NCBI GenBank assembly: GCA_903822175.1
Contig: CAIJOB010000006.1
Coordinates: forward strand, 1-64,000
From: an uncultured Alphaproteobacteria bacterium
GTDB taxonomy: Bacteria; Pseudomonadota; Alphaproteobacteria; Caulobacterales; Caulobacteraceae
DNA: 64,000 nt
Reading direction: 5' to 3'
Numbering within the stretch: position 1 is the stretch's first letter; the number at the start of each line of letters is the position of its first letter. The notes below the pieces were generated by a model. The model had not been told where the DNA came from and did not search any database. It worked only from the letters and a program-made list of their open reading frames with translations. This document shows positions 1 through 9,974 of the stretch, in pieces. The position numbers and the translations under genes were made by a program.

Positions 1-115
1 ATTCCCGGGCTTGTCCCGGGAACCCATAAACGCGAGCGTTGCAGGCTCATCAAGGCGCCGCCGCGTCCCCTGGACCACCACGGAGTCTATGGGTTCCCGG
101 GACAAGCCCGGGAAT
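1..115. repeat. Intergenic inverted repeat: 28-bp perfect arms ATTCCCGGGCTTGTCCCGGGAACCCATA / TATGGGTTCCCGGGACAAGCCCGGGAAT
   Basis: Arms at 1-28 and 88-115 are exact reverse complements; no coding ORF between them. Confidence 0.85.
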
Positions 116-160
116 GACGAAAAAATATAGGGATTACAGATAGCTGGGGCGCGCTCGCGG

Positions 161-2296
161 CTAGGCCCAGGCGGAGCTCGCGCGTTCGCTGTCGGCGGCG
201 GCGGGTGAAGTCCAATGATCCAGGGCGGCCAGGAGCTGGGGCAGGTTGATCGGCTTGCCCAGGTGGTCGTCCATGCCGGCCTCGCGGCAGCGGGCGACCT
301 GTTCGGGCAGCACATTGGCGGTCATGGCGATGATCGGGGTGGCCGCGGCCTCGCGGTCGGCCAGGTCGCGGATGCGCCTGGTGGCGGTCAGGCCGTCCAT
401 CACCGGCATCTGCATGTCCATCAGGATCACGTCGTAGCGCCCGGCGCTGACCGCCTCGACGGCTTCGGCGCCATCGCAGGCGGTGTCGATCTCGATCGGG
501 AAGGGACTCAAGAGGATGGTGATCAGCTCGCGGTTGACCGCGTTGTCCTCGACCACCAGGCAGCGGATCGGCCGCTCCAGCGCCGCGGCAGCCTCCGGCT
601 CGGCGCCGAGCGCGTCGTCGGCGGTGATCGGCAGATCGACTTCGAGCCAGAAGGTCGAGCCTTGGCCCACGACGCTGTCCACGCCGATGCGTCCGCCCAT
701 GGCCTCGACGATCTGCTTGGAGATCGCCAGGCCCAGGCCCGTGCCGCCGAACTGCCGCGAGACCGAGGCGTCGGCCTGGGTGAAGCGGTTGAACAGGGCG
801 GCGATGTGCGCCTCGTCGATGCCGATGCCGGTGTCGGTCACCGCGATCCGCATGTGGCAGCGGTCGGCCTCGACCCGGCCGGAGAGATTGATCGTCACGC
901 CGCCTTCGCGGGTGAACTTGATGGCGTTGGAGAGGAAGTTGAGCAGCACCTGGCGGAAGCGCGGGGCGTCGCCGATCAGCAGGGGCTCATGCTCGGGCGC
1001 GTCGATCACGGTGGTGAGTGTCAGCCCCTTGCCGGCCGCCTGTTCGGCGACGATCTCGGCGGCCGAGCGCACGGTGGCGGCCGGATCGAAGGGCGCCGGG
1101 TCGAGCTCGAAGGCGCCGGCCTCCAGCTTGGAGAAGTCGAGCACGTCGCCGACCACGCCCAGCAGGGTCTGGCTGGCGTCGTGGATCAGGCCGGCGTGGC
1201 GCGCGTCCTGGCCGGTCAGGGTCTTGGACTGACGCAAGACGCCTGCGAAGCCATGGATGGCGGTGAGCGGCGTGCGCAGCTCGTGGGTCATGTTGGCGAG
1301 GAAGTCGGTCTTGGCCGCCGCCGCGCCTTCCGAGCGGGCGAGCGCGTCCTTCAGCTCGGCCTCCAGGGCCTTGCGGTGGCCGATGTCGCGCGAGACGCCG
1401 AGCAGGCGCCCGGAGCCGTCGTTGAGGCGCGTGAAGGTGGTCTCGGCCCAGATGAACGAGCCGTCCTTGCAGAACACCCGATAGTCGAGGGTCTTGGGGC
1501 CGCTTTCCTCGGTCACCGAGGAGATGAAGGCCTGCACGAGCTCGGTGTCGTCGGGGTGCATGTGCTTGTAGTTCGGCGTCACCATCAGCTCGCCCGGCCC
1601 GAAGCCGAGGATGCGCTCGATGGAGGGCGAGACGTAGAGCCGCTCGCCGCCCGGCGAGGCCAGCGAGATCACGTCGGTGACGTTGTCGGCGAGCAGCCGG
1701 TAGCTCTGCTCGCTTTCCCGCAGGTCCTGGGTCGCCTGCTCGAAGCGGCGGCGCGCGGCCAGGGTCTGATGTGCGCCGGTGACCGCGAAGGCGGCGGTGA
1801 TCAGCAGCATCAGCCAGACCGGCCAGACGCCTGCGATGGCTGGGCTGGGCGAGGCGATCGGCGTGATCAGCATGGCGGCGGCGGGAATGACGCCGGCCAG
1901 CAGATAGCCGGCGCGCGACTGATAGGCGTTGACCTGGGCGAAGCCCATGACGGCCAGCCAGGTGACCGCGCCGCAGACCGCGCCAGCGGCGCTGCCGGTG
2001 CGCCAGAACAGCACACCCAGGCTGACCCAGCCGGCGACGCCGCCCACCAGGCAGGCGACATGAGTGAAGCGGGCGCGGCGGCTGACCGGGCCGCCGGCCG
2101 CCTGCTCGCCGGTCGCGAACCAGCTGAAGATGTCCACCCCGCCGACCAGGGCGCACCAGGCCGCACAGACCGTCCAGGGCAGGAAGTTCAATGAAATCAG
2201 TCCGACGCCGACAATGGCGATCAGGCGCGGGCCGATGCCCGAACGGGCGCCGGCGGCCATCTCGTCGAGACCGGAATCGAAAACGTCCAAGGCCAT
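161..2296 (-). CDS. PAS-containing hybrid sensor histidine kinase with receiver domain
   Basis: N-terminal TM segments, PAS region, H-box HELRTPL, HATPase motifs (NAIKFT, DTGIGI, GTGLGL), C-terminal REC (VVEDNAVNRE...ILMDMQMPVMDG). Confidence 0.93.
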   Translation of the reverse strand: MALDVFDSGLDEMAAGARSGIGPRLIAIVGVGLISLNFLPWTVCAAWCALVGGVDIFSWFATGEQAAGGPVSRRARFTHVACLVGGVAGWVSLGVLFWRTGSAAGAVCGAVTWLAVMGFAQVNAYQSRAGYLLAGVIPAAAMLITPIASPSPAIAGVWPVWLMLLITAAFAVTGAHQTLAARRRFEQATQDLRESEQSYRLLADNVTDVISLASPGGERLYVSPSIERILGFGPGELMVTPNYKHMHPDDTELVQAFISSVTEESGPKTLDYRVFCKDGSFIWAETTFTRLNDGSGRLLGVSRDIGHRKALEAELKDALARSEGAAAAKTDFLANMTHELRTPLTAIHGFAGVLRQSKTLTGQDARHAGLIHDASQTLLGVVGDVLDFSKLEAGAFELDPAPFDPAATVRSAAEIVAEQAAGKGLTLTTVIDAPEHEPLLIGDAPRFRQVLLNFLSNAIKFTREGGVTINLSGRVEADRCHMRIAVTDTGIGIDEAHIAALFNRFTQADASVSRQFGGTGLGLAISKQIVEAMGGRIGVDSVVGQGSTFWLEVDLPITADDALGAEPEAAAALERPIRCLVVEDNAVNRELITILLSPFPIEIDTACDGAEAVEAVSAGRYDVILMDMQMPVMDGLTATRRIRDLADREAAATPIIAMTANVLPEQVARCREAGMDDHLGKPINLPQLLAALDHWTSPAAADSERASSAWA

Positions 2297-2395
2297 AGAA
2301 ATCCCCTTGCCGGGAAATCATCGCAGACGAGGATTAATTCCCGATAAGCACGGCGGCGGTTTGGACCGCCAGAGGCGCCGGATCAGGCGCTCAGA

Positions 2396-3526
2396 TCAGG
2401 CGGCGGCCGCGGCCGCGTCGTCCGCCTCATCAGCGGCGGTGTTCTCACCCAGCGCGGCCTGCAGGGCGGCCAGCAGGTGTTCCGGCTTCATGGGCTTTTC
2501 GACCACCCCGTTCATGCCGGCGGCGAGGTAGCCCTCGGCGTCCTCCGGCTCGGCGTTGGCGGTCAGCGCGATGATCGGCACCTGGCCCGGGAAGCCCGGC
2601 AGGGCGCGGATGGCCCGGGTGGCGGCGACGCCGTCCATCACCGGCATCTTGATGTCCATGAGGATCAGGTCGAAGCGGCCGCCGCGGGCGGCTTCCAGGG
2701 CCTCGGCGCCGTCGTTGGCGCTTTCGCAGGTGCAGTCGAACATTTCGCAGAGCGCCTGGGCGACCATGCGGTTGGTGGCGTTGTCGTCGACCACCAGCAC
2801 ATGGGCGGACCGCTCGGCCTCCTGCGGCTCCTCGGCCGGTGTCTCCGAGGCGATCGGCAGCAGCAGGTCGAAGATCACCGTCTCCGAGCCGCCGCCGGCG
2901 CCTTCGTTGCGCAGCGTGCCGCCCAGGCCGTCGACGATCTGGCGGGCGAGCATGACGCCGATGGCGACTTCCAGGCCAAAGCGGGCCTCCACGTCGCGGA
3001 CGCGGGCCTCAAGGTCCTGGGATTCCCAGGCGGGATCGCGGGCGCCGCGGACGCGGCCTTCGAGGCGGACCCCCTCAGGGGTGACAATGGTGCGGACGCT
3101 GGCCTCGACGGCGCCGCGGCGCATGCTGGCCACAGCCTCGCCGACGAAGCCGCCGAACACCTGCAGCAGGCGGTCGCGGTCGCCGAGCGCGCAGGCGTCG
3201 GGATCGCCGTCGTAGGAGACCAGCAAGGTGACGCCACTCATCGCCGCGGCCGGCTGCCAGCGGCTGTGGACCTCGTCCACCAGCTCGCGCAGGCGCAGCG
3301 GCGCGGGGTTGAGGGTCAGGCCGTCGGTGGTGACTTTGCGCAGGTCGACAGCGGCTTCCAGCATGCGGCGCACGCCGTCGGCCATTTCCGCCGCGCTGGA
3401 GGCGCAGGACTGCGCGTCGGCGGTCAGGCGCTGACGCGCAAGCTGATCGGTCAGCGCGAGGATCCCTTCCATCTGCTGAAAGATCTCGCCAGTGACGCGG
3501 TCGAAGAAAAACGTTTGCAGAGACAT
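2396..3526 (-). CDS. Histidine kinase-like protein with C-terminal receiver domain
   Basis: REC domain [12 protein letters not shown]...[13 protein letters not shown]; ATPase-like region upstream with degenerate motifs; start taken at MSLQTFFF (the ORF extends to 3574). Confidence 0.85.
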   Translation of the reverse strand: MSLQTFFFDRVTGEIFQQMEGILALTDQLARQRLTADAQSCASSAAEMADGVRRMLEAAVDLRKVTTDGLTLNPAPLRLRELVDEVHSRWQPAAAMSGVTLLVSYDGDPDACALGDRDRLLQVFGGFVGEAVASMRRGAVEASVRTIVTPEGVRLEGRVRGARDPAWESQDLEARVRDVEARFGLEVAIGVMLARQIVDGLGGTLRNEGAGGGSETVIFDLLLPIASETPAEEPQEAERSAHVLVVDDNATNRMVAQALCEMFDCTCESANDGAEALEAARGGRFDLILMDIKMPVMDGVAATRAIRALPGFPGQVPIIALTANAEPEDAEGYLAAGMNGVVEKPMKPEHLLAALQAALGENTAADEADDAAAAAA

Positions 3527-3664
3527 GAACAGCCGGAGGTTGCGCAACGCGACGTGAGCCCACCATGGCGCCAAGCGCTTGCGGAGAGGTTAAGTGACAG
3601 CGGTGACATGTTGATCGGGGCTCGCGGTCTTCCGATCCGGCCGGCGATCGCGCATATGAGGGCG

Positions 3665-4402
3665 ATGAACGACCCCAACAGCGAGCGTGGGAACGGCGCC
3701 CTGGTGCTGTTCTCGGGCGGGCAGGACTCCAGCGTCTGCCTGGCCTGGGCGCTTGAGCGCTACCCCCATGTGGAAACGGTGGGGTTCGACTACGGCCAGC
3801 GCCATGCCGTCGAGCTGGAGGCGCGGGTGGCGGTGCGCGCCGCGGTCGCCGCGCGGTTCCCGAGCTGGGCGCCCCGGCTCGGCGACGACCACATGATGGA
3901 TATTTCCAGCTTCGGGGCGGTCGCCGAGTCCGCACTGACCGCCGACCGGGCCATTGAGATGACCGCCAAGGGCCTGCCGTCGACCTTCGTGCCGGGCCGC
4001 AACCTGGTGTTCTTCGTCTATGCTGCGGCGCTGGCCGACCGGCGGGGGCTGAAGGCGCTGGTGGGCGGCATGTGCGAGACCGACTTCTCCGGCTATCCGG
4101 ACTGCCGGCGCGACACGCTGGACGCCATGCAGACGGCGCTGAACCTGGGGATGGCGCAGGACTTCGTCATCGAGACGCCGTTGATGAGCCTCACCAAGGC
4201 GGAGACCTGGGCCCTGGCCAAGGGCTTGGGTGGCGAGGCGCTGGTGGAGCTGATCGTGGCGGACAGCCATACCTGTTACCTGGGCGACCGCGAGACCTTG
4301 CACCCCTGGGGCTATGGCTGCGGGACCTGCCCGGCGTGCGAGCTGCGGGCGCGGGGCTGGGAGGGCTGGGTCGCCGAGGATCGGCCGGCGCTGCGCCCAT
4401 GA
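3665..4402 (+). CDS. queC: 7-cyano-7-deazaguanine synthase QueC
   Basis: PP-loop [17 protein letters not shown]-terminal Cys cluster [10 protein letters not shown]. Confidence 0.93.
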   Translation: MNDPNSERGNGALVLFSGGQDSSVCLAWALERYPHVETVGFDYGQRHAVELEARVAVRAAVAARFPSWAPRLGDDHMMDISSFGAVAESALTADRAIEMTAKGLPSTFVPGRNLVFFVYAAALADRRGLKALVGGMCETDFSGYPDCRRDTLDAMQTALNLGMAQDFVIETPLMSLTKAETWALAKGLGGEALVELIVADSHTCYLGDRETLHPWGYGCGTCPACELRARGWEGWVAEDRPALRP

Positions 4403-5034
4403 GCAGCTATGCCGTCAAAGAGATCTTCCTGACCCTGCAGGGCGAGGGCGGCCAGGCGGGCCGGCCGGCGGTGTTCTGCCGTTTCGCCGGCTGCAACCTC
4501 TGGTCGGGACGCGAGCAGGACCGGGCGCAGGCGGTCTGCAATTTCTGCGACACCGATTTCGTCGGCATGGACGGCGTGGGCGGCGGCCGTTTCGCTGACG
4601 CCCAGGCCCTGGCCGACGCGGTCGAGGCCGCCTGGGAAGGCGGGGCGGAGAACCGGCTGGTGGTGCTGACCGGCGGCGAGCCGCTGCTGCAGCTCGATGA
4701 GGCGCTGATCGCGGCGCTGCACGGACGGGGCTTTTCGCTGGCGCTGGAGACCAACGGGACGCTTCCGGTCCCCGAAGGCGTCGACTGGATCTGCGTCAGC
4801 CCGAAGGCCGATGCGCCGGTGGTGCAGACCCATGGCCAGGAGCTGAAGCTGGTCTACCCGCAGTCGAAGGCGCTTCCGGAGCGGTTCGAGAGCCTGGATT
4901 TCCAGCGGTTCCTGCTGCAGCCGATGGATGGGCCGGACCGGGCGGCGAATACCCAGGCCGCGATCGCCTATTGCTTGGCCCATCCCCGCTGGCGGCTGAG
5001 CGTTCAGACTCACAAGTATCTCGGCATCGCCTGA
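4399..5034 (+). CDS. queE: 7-carboxy-7-deazaguanine synthase QueE (radical SAM)
   Basis: [32 protein letters not shown]...[14 protein letters not shown] overlap with queC. Confidence 0.93.
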   Translation: MSSYAVKEIFLTLQGEGGQAGRPAVFCRFAGCNLWSGREQDRAQAVCNFCDTDFVGMDGVGGGRFADAQALADAVEAAWEGGAENRLVVLTGGEPLLQLDEALIAALHGRGFSLALETNGTLPVPEGVDWICVSPKADAPVVQTHGQELKLVYPQSKALPERFESLDFQRFLLQPMDGPDRAANTQAAIAYCLAHPRWRLSVQTHKYLGIA

Positions 5035-5085
5035 GGAAACGGCTATTGGGGCGCGCTTCTTCCGCTTGATCCCTATCTAGGCCCG

Positions 5086-5457
5086 ATGCGTTCCAGGATT
5101 TTCGAGATCACCAAGGCCGCGACCTTCGACGCGGCGCACCACCTGCCGGACGGCCCGGCAGGCCCCTACACGCGCCTGCACGGCCACTCGTTCAAGGTCG
5201 AGGCGACGGTGCGCGGCGAGGAACAGGGCGCCATCGGCTGGGTGGCGGACCTGGGCGAGCTGGATCGCGTGCTGCGGGCGGCGGCGGGCGAGCTGGACCA
5301 CGGGATGCTCAACGAAAAGCCCGGCCTGGAAAGCCCGACGCTAGAACACCTGTGCCTGTGGTTCGCTGAGCGCCTGACGCCGGCGTTCCCGGGCCTGTCG
5401 CGGATCGTGGTGTCGCGGCCCACGGTGGGCGAAAGCTGCGCGCTGAACCTGGGCTAG
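5086..5457 (+). CDS. queD: 6-carboxytetrahydropterin synthase QueD
   Basis: FDAAHHLPDGPAG...LHGHSFKVEATV, DHGMLNE, SPTLEHL. Confidence 0.92.
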   Translation: MRSRIFEITKAATFDAAHHLPDGPAGPYTRLHGHSFKVEATVRGEEQGAIGWVADLGELDRVLRAAAGELDHGMLNEKPGLESPTLEHLCLWFAERLTPAFPGLSRIVVSRPTVGESCALNLG

Positions 5458-5681
5458 TTGCCGCTTTTGTCGTCTTTTTTTCCGGGGAGGACGGCTCCGG
5501 CGACGTCGCCGACGCCGTGGGCGGTCGCGCCGATGACCTTGCCGGTGACGCCGATGGCGGTTCCGGTGACGGCGACAGCCGCGCCGCCGACCGCACCGGC
5601 CGCGCCAAGCACCAGGCAGCCGGAGAGCATGACAGCGCAGGCGCTGAGCGCGGCGGCGGTCATCAAGGTCTTGTAGGTCAT
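5454..5681 (-). CDS. Small lipoprotein, Gly/Ala/Val-rich, unknown function
   Basis: MTYKTLMTAAALSACAVMLSGC lipobox followed by repetitive GAVGGAAVAVTGTAIGVTGKVIGA. Confidence 0.65.
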   Translation of the reverse strand: MTYKTLMTAAALSACAVMLSGCLVLGAAGAVGGAAVAVTGTAIGVTGKVIGATAHGVGDVAGAVLPGKKDDKSGN

Positions 5682-5744
5682 GGTGGCGGAACTCCCCGGC
5701 GAGGCGGCCAGCATGCGCCGGAAAAGCTTACGAAAGAAGGCGCC

Positions 5745-6260
5745 CTAGAGTTCGTGGATTGCGGCTTTTCGCCCTTGCTTGTCGCCGTCGCGGCGGAAGG
5801 GGCCCGGGTGGTTGGGGTCGTTGCGGCGCCGCCGGTCGGGGCCGAAGTAGGCCTCGGTCTTCACGTAGGAGCGCGGGTTCTCGACGATCTGATTGATCCG
5901 CTCGACCACGCCGCGGCCCGTGAGCGGCTTGGCCAGGAACTCGTTGACGCCGGCGTTCCGCGCCTCGTTGACGCGGGCCATGGTGGAATGGCCGGTGATC
6001 ATGATCACCGGGCACATCTGGTTGGGGCTGTCGGGCGAGCGGCGCAGGAGGCGAACGAAGTCGATGCCGTCCAGGGGCTGCATCGCTAGGTCGGTCATGA
6101 TGATGTCGATGCCCTGGCCCTTCATCATTTTCAGGGCGTGGGCGCCGTCGCTGGCCTCGTAGATGTGGCGCACGCCGACCGCCTTCAGAATCTCGGTCAA
6201 CATCACCCGCATGTGGCGGTTGTCGTCGACAATCAGGATTTTCAGCAGGTCGTAGCGCAA
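5745..6260 (-). CDS. Response regulator (receiver domain)
   Basis: ILIVDDNRHMRVMLTEIL...DIIMTDLAMQPLDGIDF...VIMITGHS...FLAKPLT. Confidence 0.92.
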   Translation of the reverse strand: MRYDLLKILIVDDNRHMRVMLTEILKAVGVRHIYEASDGAHALKMMKGQGIDIIMTDLAMQPLDGIDFVRLLRRSPDSPNQMCPVIMITGHSTMARVNEARNAGVNEFLAKPLTGRGVVERINQIVENPRSYVKTEAYFGPDRRRRNDPNHPGPFRRDGDKQGRKAAIHEL

Positions 6261-6473
6261 AGGCGCTCCAAGGTGAGTCCAGCCGGGGCGGCCGCTATGT
6301 CGGAAACAGGCTTATCAGGGTGCGGCTGATTACGTTCGGGAAATACTAACGGTCAACGACAATCTCGGCTGATCCGTCGTCATCCTAAGTCCCTGTAGAA
6401 ATTCGAATATCCAGTATGCAAACAGCGCGTGCAGATGTCAGCGCTGTCACCAACCTCAGGTCGTCGGCGGGGC

Positions 6474-7565
6474 TCAGGTCCCGCCGGTCTGGCCGCGGTG
6501 ACGCAGGTAGGCGTCGGCCAGCACGCAGGCGACCATGGCCTCGACCACCGGCACGGCGCGGATGCCAACGCAGGGGTCGTGGCGGCCCTTGGTGCGCAGC
6601 TCGATCTCCTCGCCGGCCTCGTTGATCGATTGGCGCGGGGTGAGGATCGAGGAGGTGGGCTTGAAGGCGACGCGGGCCGTCACCGGCTGGCCGGTGGAGA
6701 TGCCGCCCAGGATGCCGCCAGCGCTGTTCGAGAGGAACAGGGGGCCGTCATTGCCGGCGCGCATCTCGTCGGCGTTTTCTTCACCAGTGAGGGCGGCGGC
6801 GGCGAAGCCCGCGCCGATCTCGACACCCTTGGCGGCGTTGATCGACATGAGGGCTGCGGCCAGTTCGGCGTCGAGCTTGCCGTAGATCGGCGCGCCCCAG
6901 CCGGCCGGGGCGCCTATGGCCTCGACCGCGACGATGGCGCCGGTCGATGAGCCGGCCTTGCGGATCTTTTCCAGGTGCTCTTCCCAGACCGGGACCATGT
7001 CCGGGTCGGGGCACCAGAAGGGGTTGTCCTGCGTCGTGCTGAAGTCGATGCGGTCAGGCGCGACGGCGTGCGGGCCGATCTGCACGACGGCGCCCCGGAT
7101 GGTGACGCCCGGGATGATCAGCCTGGCCACTGCGCCGGCGGCGACGCGGGCCGCGGTCTCGCGGGCCGATTGCCGGCCGCCGCCGCGATAGTCGCGCACG
7201 CCGTACTTGGCCCAGTAGCTGTAGTCGGCGTGGCCGGGCCGGAAGGCGGTGGCGATCTCCGAATAGTCGCGGCTGCGCTGGTCGACGTTCTCGATCAGCA
7301 TGGAGATCGGCGTGCCGGTGGTGACCTGATCCGGGTGGCGCTCGTCGGAGAACACGCCGGAGAGGATCTTCACCGCGTCCGGTTCCTGGCGCTGGGTGAC
7401 GAACTTGCCCTGGCCCGGCCGGCGCTTTTCCAGCCACTGCTGGACGTCGGCCTCGGTGAGCTTGATCCCGGGCGGGCAGCCGTCGACCACGCAGCCCAAT
7501 GCCGGCCCGTGGCTCTCGCCCCAGGTGGTCACGCGGAAGAGGTGGCCGAACGTATTGTGCGACAT
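6474..7565 (-). CDS. aroC: Chorismate synthase
   Basis: [62 protein letters not shown]. Confidence 0.97.
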   Translation of the reverse strand: MSHNTFGHLFRVTTWGESHGPALGCVVDGCPPGIKLTEADVQQWLEKRRPGQGKFVTQRQEPDAVKILSGVFSDERHPDQVTTGTPISMLIENVDQRSRDYSEIATAFRPGHADYSYWAKYGVRDYRGGGRQSARETAARVAAGAVARLIIPGVTIRGAVVQIGPHAVAPDRIDFSTTQDNPFWCPDPDMVPVWEEHLEKIRKAGSSTGAIVAVEAIGAPAGWGAPIYGKLDAELAAALMSINAAKGVEIGAGFAAAALTGEENADEMRAGNDGPLFLSNSAGGILGGISTGQPVTARVAFKPTSSILTPRQSINEAGEEIELRTKGRHDPCVGIRAVPVVEAMVACVLADAYLRHRGQTGGT

Positions 7566-7631
7566 GGGGCCCCCTTCAAAGATCGGGCTTGTAGCGGTCT
7601 AGGCGCGCGGCGCCAAACCCAGGTCCGAACT

Positions 7632-8714
7632 CTAAGGGGGCCCCATCACGCGGGCGAAGAAGACCAGGGCGGTCTGCAGGGCGGTGACGTGCGTCGGCCC
7701 TTGTGGCGCCTCAGTCTGGCAGATGGCGATGCGGGCGCGGGCCTGCGGACTGCACGACGCCAGGAAATCGTAGTGGCCGACGCCGGGGAGCGCCTTGAGC
7801 TGGGCGCGGGGGATGGCGCGGGCGGCGGCCCCGCCATTGGTGTGCGGCGAGGCGACCGGATCGGCGTCGCCGAGCACGATCGAGACCGGCGTGGTCATGG
7901 CGTTGAGGCTGGCCGGATCGAGCGCCTGGACGAAGGCCGGCGCCATGGCGAAGACCGCCTTCACGCCGCGGATCGCATGGTCGTCGCCGGCCCGCGCTGC
8001 GTCCGCCGAGAGCTCCGGCGTGGCCAGGGCCTCGGCGGCCTGGGCCTGGGTCACCGGGAATTCCGGCTGCGGCTTGCAGACTCCGTCGTCGGGATGCGCC
8101 GTGCAGAACTCCCGCAGGCGCGCCAGGTCGAACCGCGCGCCGCCGGCCTCCAGCGCGGTCAGGCCGCCGGTGGCGAAGCCGGCGACGCCCAGGCGGCGAA
8201 GGTCCAGGTGCTGGCCGATCACCGGATCGGCCTTGGCCGCCTCCAGCGCCGCCTCGAGATCGCCGGGCAGGTCCCAGAGCAGCACCGCGCCCGGCAGGGT
8301 GGGCTTGCCGAAGTTGTTGTTGCCCGGATTGTCCACGGCGATGACCACATAGCCCTGCTGAGCGAGCACGGTGGTGAACCAGCCCATCATCCGCGCCGAG
8401 CCACCGAAGCCGTGGGCGAACAGGATGACCGGGCGGCGCCGGTCGTCGGCGAAGGCGGCGTTGGGCGCGGAGGCGCCGACGAAGAACAGCGGCTGGCCCG
8501 CCGGCCCAAGATCGAGCGAGGTTTCCTCCGAACCCCCGGCGGCGGGATACCATACGGTGACCTGAACCTGCGGCTTGTGGTCGTCGTTGCGCAGGGCCGC
8601 GGTGGGATTGGTGGCGACCAGATGGCGCTCTCCCGCCGGATAGTCCTCGGCGACGGCGGCGCCCGCCAGGACGAGAGCCGTCGCGGCGGCGGCCAGGAGG
8701 ATCGGGAGGCGCAT
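7632..8714 (-). CDS. Secreted alpha/beta hydrolase (dienelactone hydrolase / PAF-acetylhydrolase-like)
   Basis: Signal peptide MRLPILLAAAATALVLAGAAVAE; PVILFAHGFGGSARMMGWF; start taken at the ATG inside the longer ORF 7632..9734. Confidence 0.85.
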   Translation of the reverse strand: MRLPILLAAAATALVLAGAAVAEDYPAGERHLVATNPTAALRNDDHKPQVQVTVWYPAAGGSEETSLDLGPAGQPLFFVGASAPNAAFADDRRRPVILFAHGFGGSARMMGWFTTVLAQQGYVVIAVDNPGNNNFGKPTLPGAVLLWDLPGDLEAALEAAKADPVIGQHLDLRRLGVAGFATGGLTALEAGGARFDLARLREFCTAHPDDGVCKPQPEFPVTQAQAAEALATPELSADAARAGDDHAIRGVKAVFAMAPAFVQALDPASLNAMTTPVSIVLGDADPVASPHTNGGAAARAIPRAQLKALPGVGHYDFLASCSPQARARIAICQTEAPQGPTHVTALQTALVFFARVMGPP

Positions 8715-8812
8715 GAGAGGAGGCGGTCTTTCGGGGAGCGGTCTTTCGTCGAATCGCGAGCGAACCCTAGGCGAGCGGTCGCCGCGGCGCCCTCTAAATC
8801 CGCTGTGGCCGC

Positions 8813-9904
8813 CTAAGGCGCGCCGAGCGTGCGCTTGAAGAAGGCCAGCGCCATGTCGATCGTCGCCTGGTGCGTCGGGTCCTGCGGGACCTTCGACATG
8901 CAGAGCGGGATCTTGCCGAGGGCGTCGGCGCCACAGGTGGCCAGGAAGTCGTAGTGGCCGACGCCGGGCAGCACCTTCAGCTGCGCGTGCGGGATGGCCT
9001 TGGCGGCGACCAGGCCATTGGTATCCGGCGGGGCTACCTGATCGGCGTCGCCCAGGATGATAGCCACCGGAACCTTGATCCCGGCGAGGCTGGCGGGGGT
9101 CATCTGCTGGATGACCGCTGGAACCATGACGAAGGCGCCGCGCAGGCCGGGGATTGAGTGGTCGTCGCCGGCATGAGCGGCTTCGCCGGCCAGTTCGGGC
9201 GAGGCCAACACCTTGCGGGCGTCGTCCATGGTCAGCGCGAACTCCTTCTGCGGCAGGCAGATGCCGTCCATCGGATGAGCGAGGCAGAAGGTCAGCAGGC
9301 GCTGGATTTCGACCCGCGCGCCGAGCGAGACCAGCGAGGTGTAGCCCCCGGCCGACATGCCGGAAACGCCGACCCGGCGCATGTCCATGTGCGGGCCGAT
9401 GGCCGGATCGGCCTTGGCGGCGTCGAGCGCTGCCCGCAGGTCCTGCGCCCGGTCCCACAGCAGGGTCGCGCCGGCCGCGGTCATCTTGTCGAGGCCGTTG
9501 TTGCCGGGATGGTCGACGGCGACCACCACATAGCCGGCGCGGGCCAGGGGCACGCCGAACCAGCCCATCATCCGCGCCGTGCCGCCATAGCCGTGGGAGA
9601 GCAGGATCACCGGCCGGGGCTTGGAGTCGGCGAAGGCCGCGCCCTGGGCGACGGCGCCGACGATGAACATCGGCTTGCCGGGCGGCCCCAGGTCGATGCG
9701 CTCTTCCTTGGCGTCGGCCGCGGCCGGATACCAAACCGTCACCCGCACCGTCGGCTTATGCTCGGCGTCGCGCAGGGCGGCGGTCGCGTCGGTGGTGGTC
9801 AGATGGCGCTCGCCGACCGGGCCGGCCTGGGCGGCGAGGGCGAAACCGACGGCGACCAGCGTGGCCAGCAGGCCAAGACCCAATCTCATGATCGCCCTCC
9901 GCAT
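8813..9904 (-). CDS. Secreted alpha/beta hydrolase, tandem paralog of the preceding gene
   Basis: PVILLSHGYGGTARMMGWFGVPLARAGYVVVAVDHPGNN; strong end-to-end similarity to 7632..8714. Confidence 0.87.
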   Translation of the reverse strand: MRRAIMRLGLGLLATLVAVGFALAAQAGPVGERHLTTTDATAALRDAEHKPTVRVTVWYPAAADAKEERIDLGPPGKPMFIVGAVAQGAAFADSKPRPVILLSHGYGGTARMMGWFGVPLARAGYVVVAVDHPGNNGLDKMTAAGATLLWDRAQDLRAALDAAKADPAIGPHMDMRRVGVSGMSAGGYTSLVSLGARVEIQRLLTFCLAHPMDGICLPQKEFALTMDDARKVLASPELAGEAAHAGDDHSIPGLRGAFVMVPAVIQQMTPASLAGIKVPVAIILGDADQVAPPDTNGLVAAKAIPHAQLKVLPGVGHYDFLATCGADALGKIPLCMSKVPQDPTHQATIDMALAFFKRTLGAP

Positions 9905-9974
9905 CGTTGCGGCGCGATCCTAGGCGCGTGGCGCCGGGGCGCAGCTTAATTCGCGGTCATTTAGCCTAGGAGGC

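Noticed and set aside
215-2194. 659-aa plus-strand ORF opposite the hybrid kinase
   Set aside because: Antisense shadow ORF of a well-supported kinase with low-complexity GC-rich translation
2477-3664. N-terminal extension of the 641-aa ORF containing QueC
   Set aside because: Homology starts at [23 protein letters not shown] (3665); the upstream part is antisense to the kinase gene
3665-5457. queC-queE-queD considered as a novel deazapurine DNA-modification cluster
   Set aside because: No dpdA/tgtA5-like gene or DNA-modification partner nearby; fits ordinary queuosine precursor synthesis
6975-8816. 613-aa plus-strand ORF across aroC and the first hydrolase
   Set aside because: Antisense shadow of two recognisable genes; no domain
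7632-9734. 700-aa ORF apparently fusing both hydrolases
   Set aside because: Its N-terminal half is the second hydrolase read out of frame (Arg/Gly/Pro-rich). The true start of the downstream gene is ATG at 8714 with a signal peptide.
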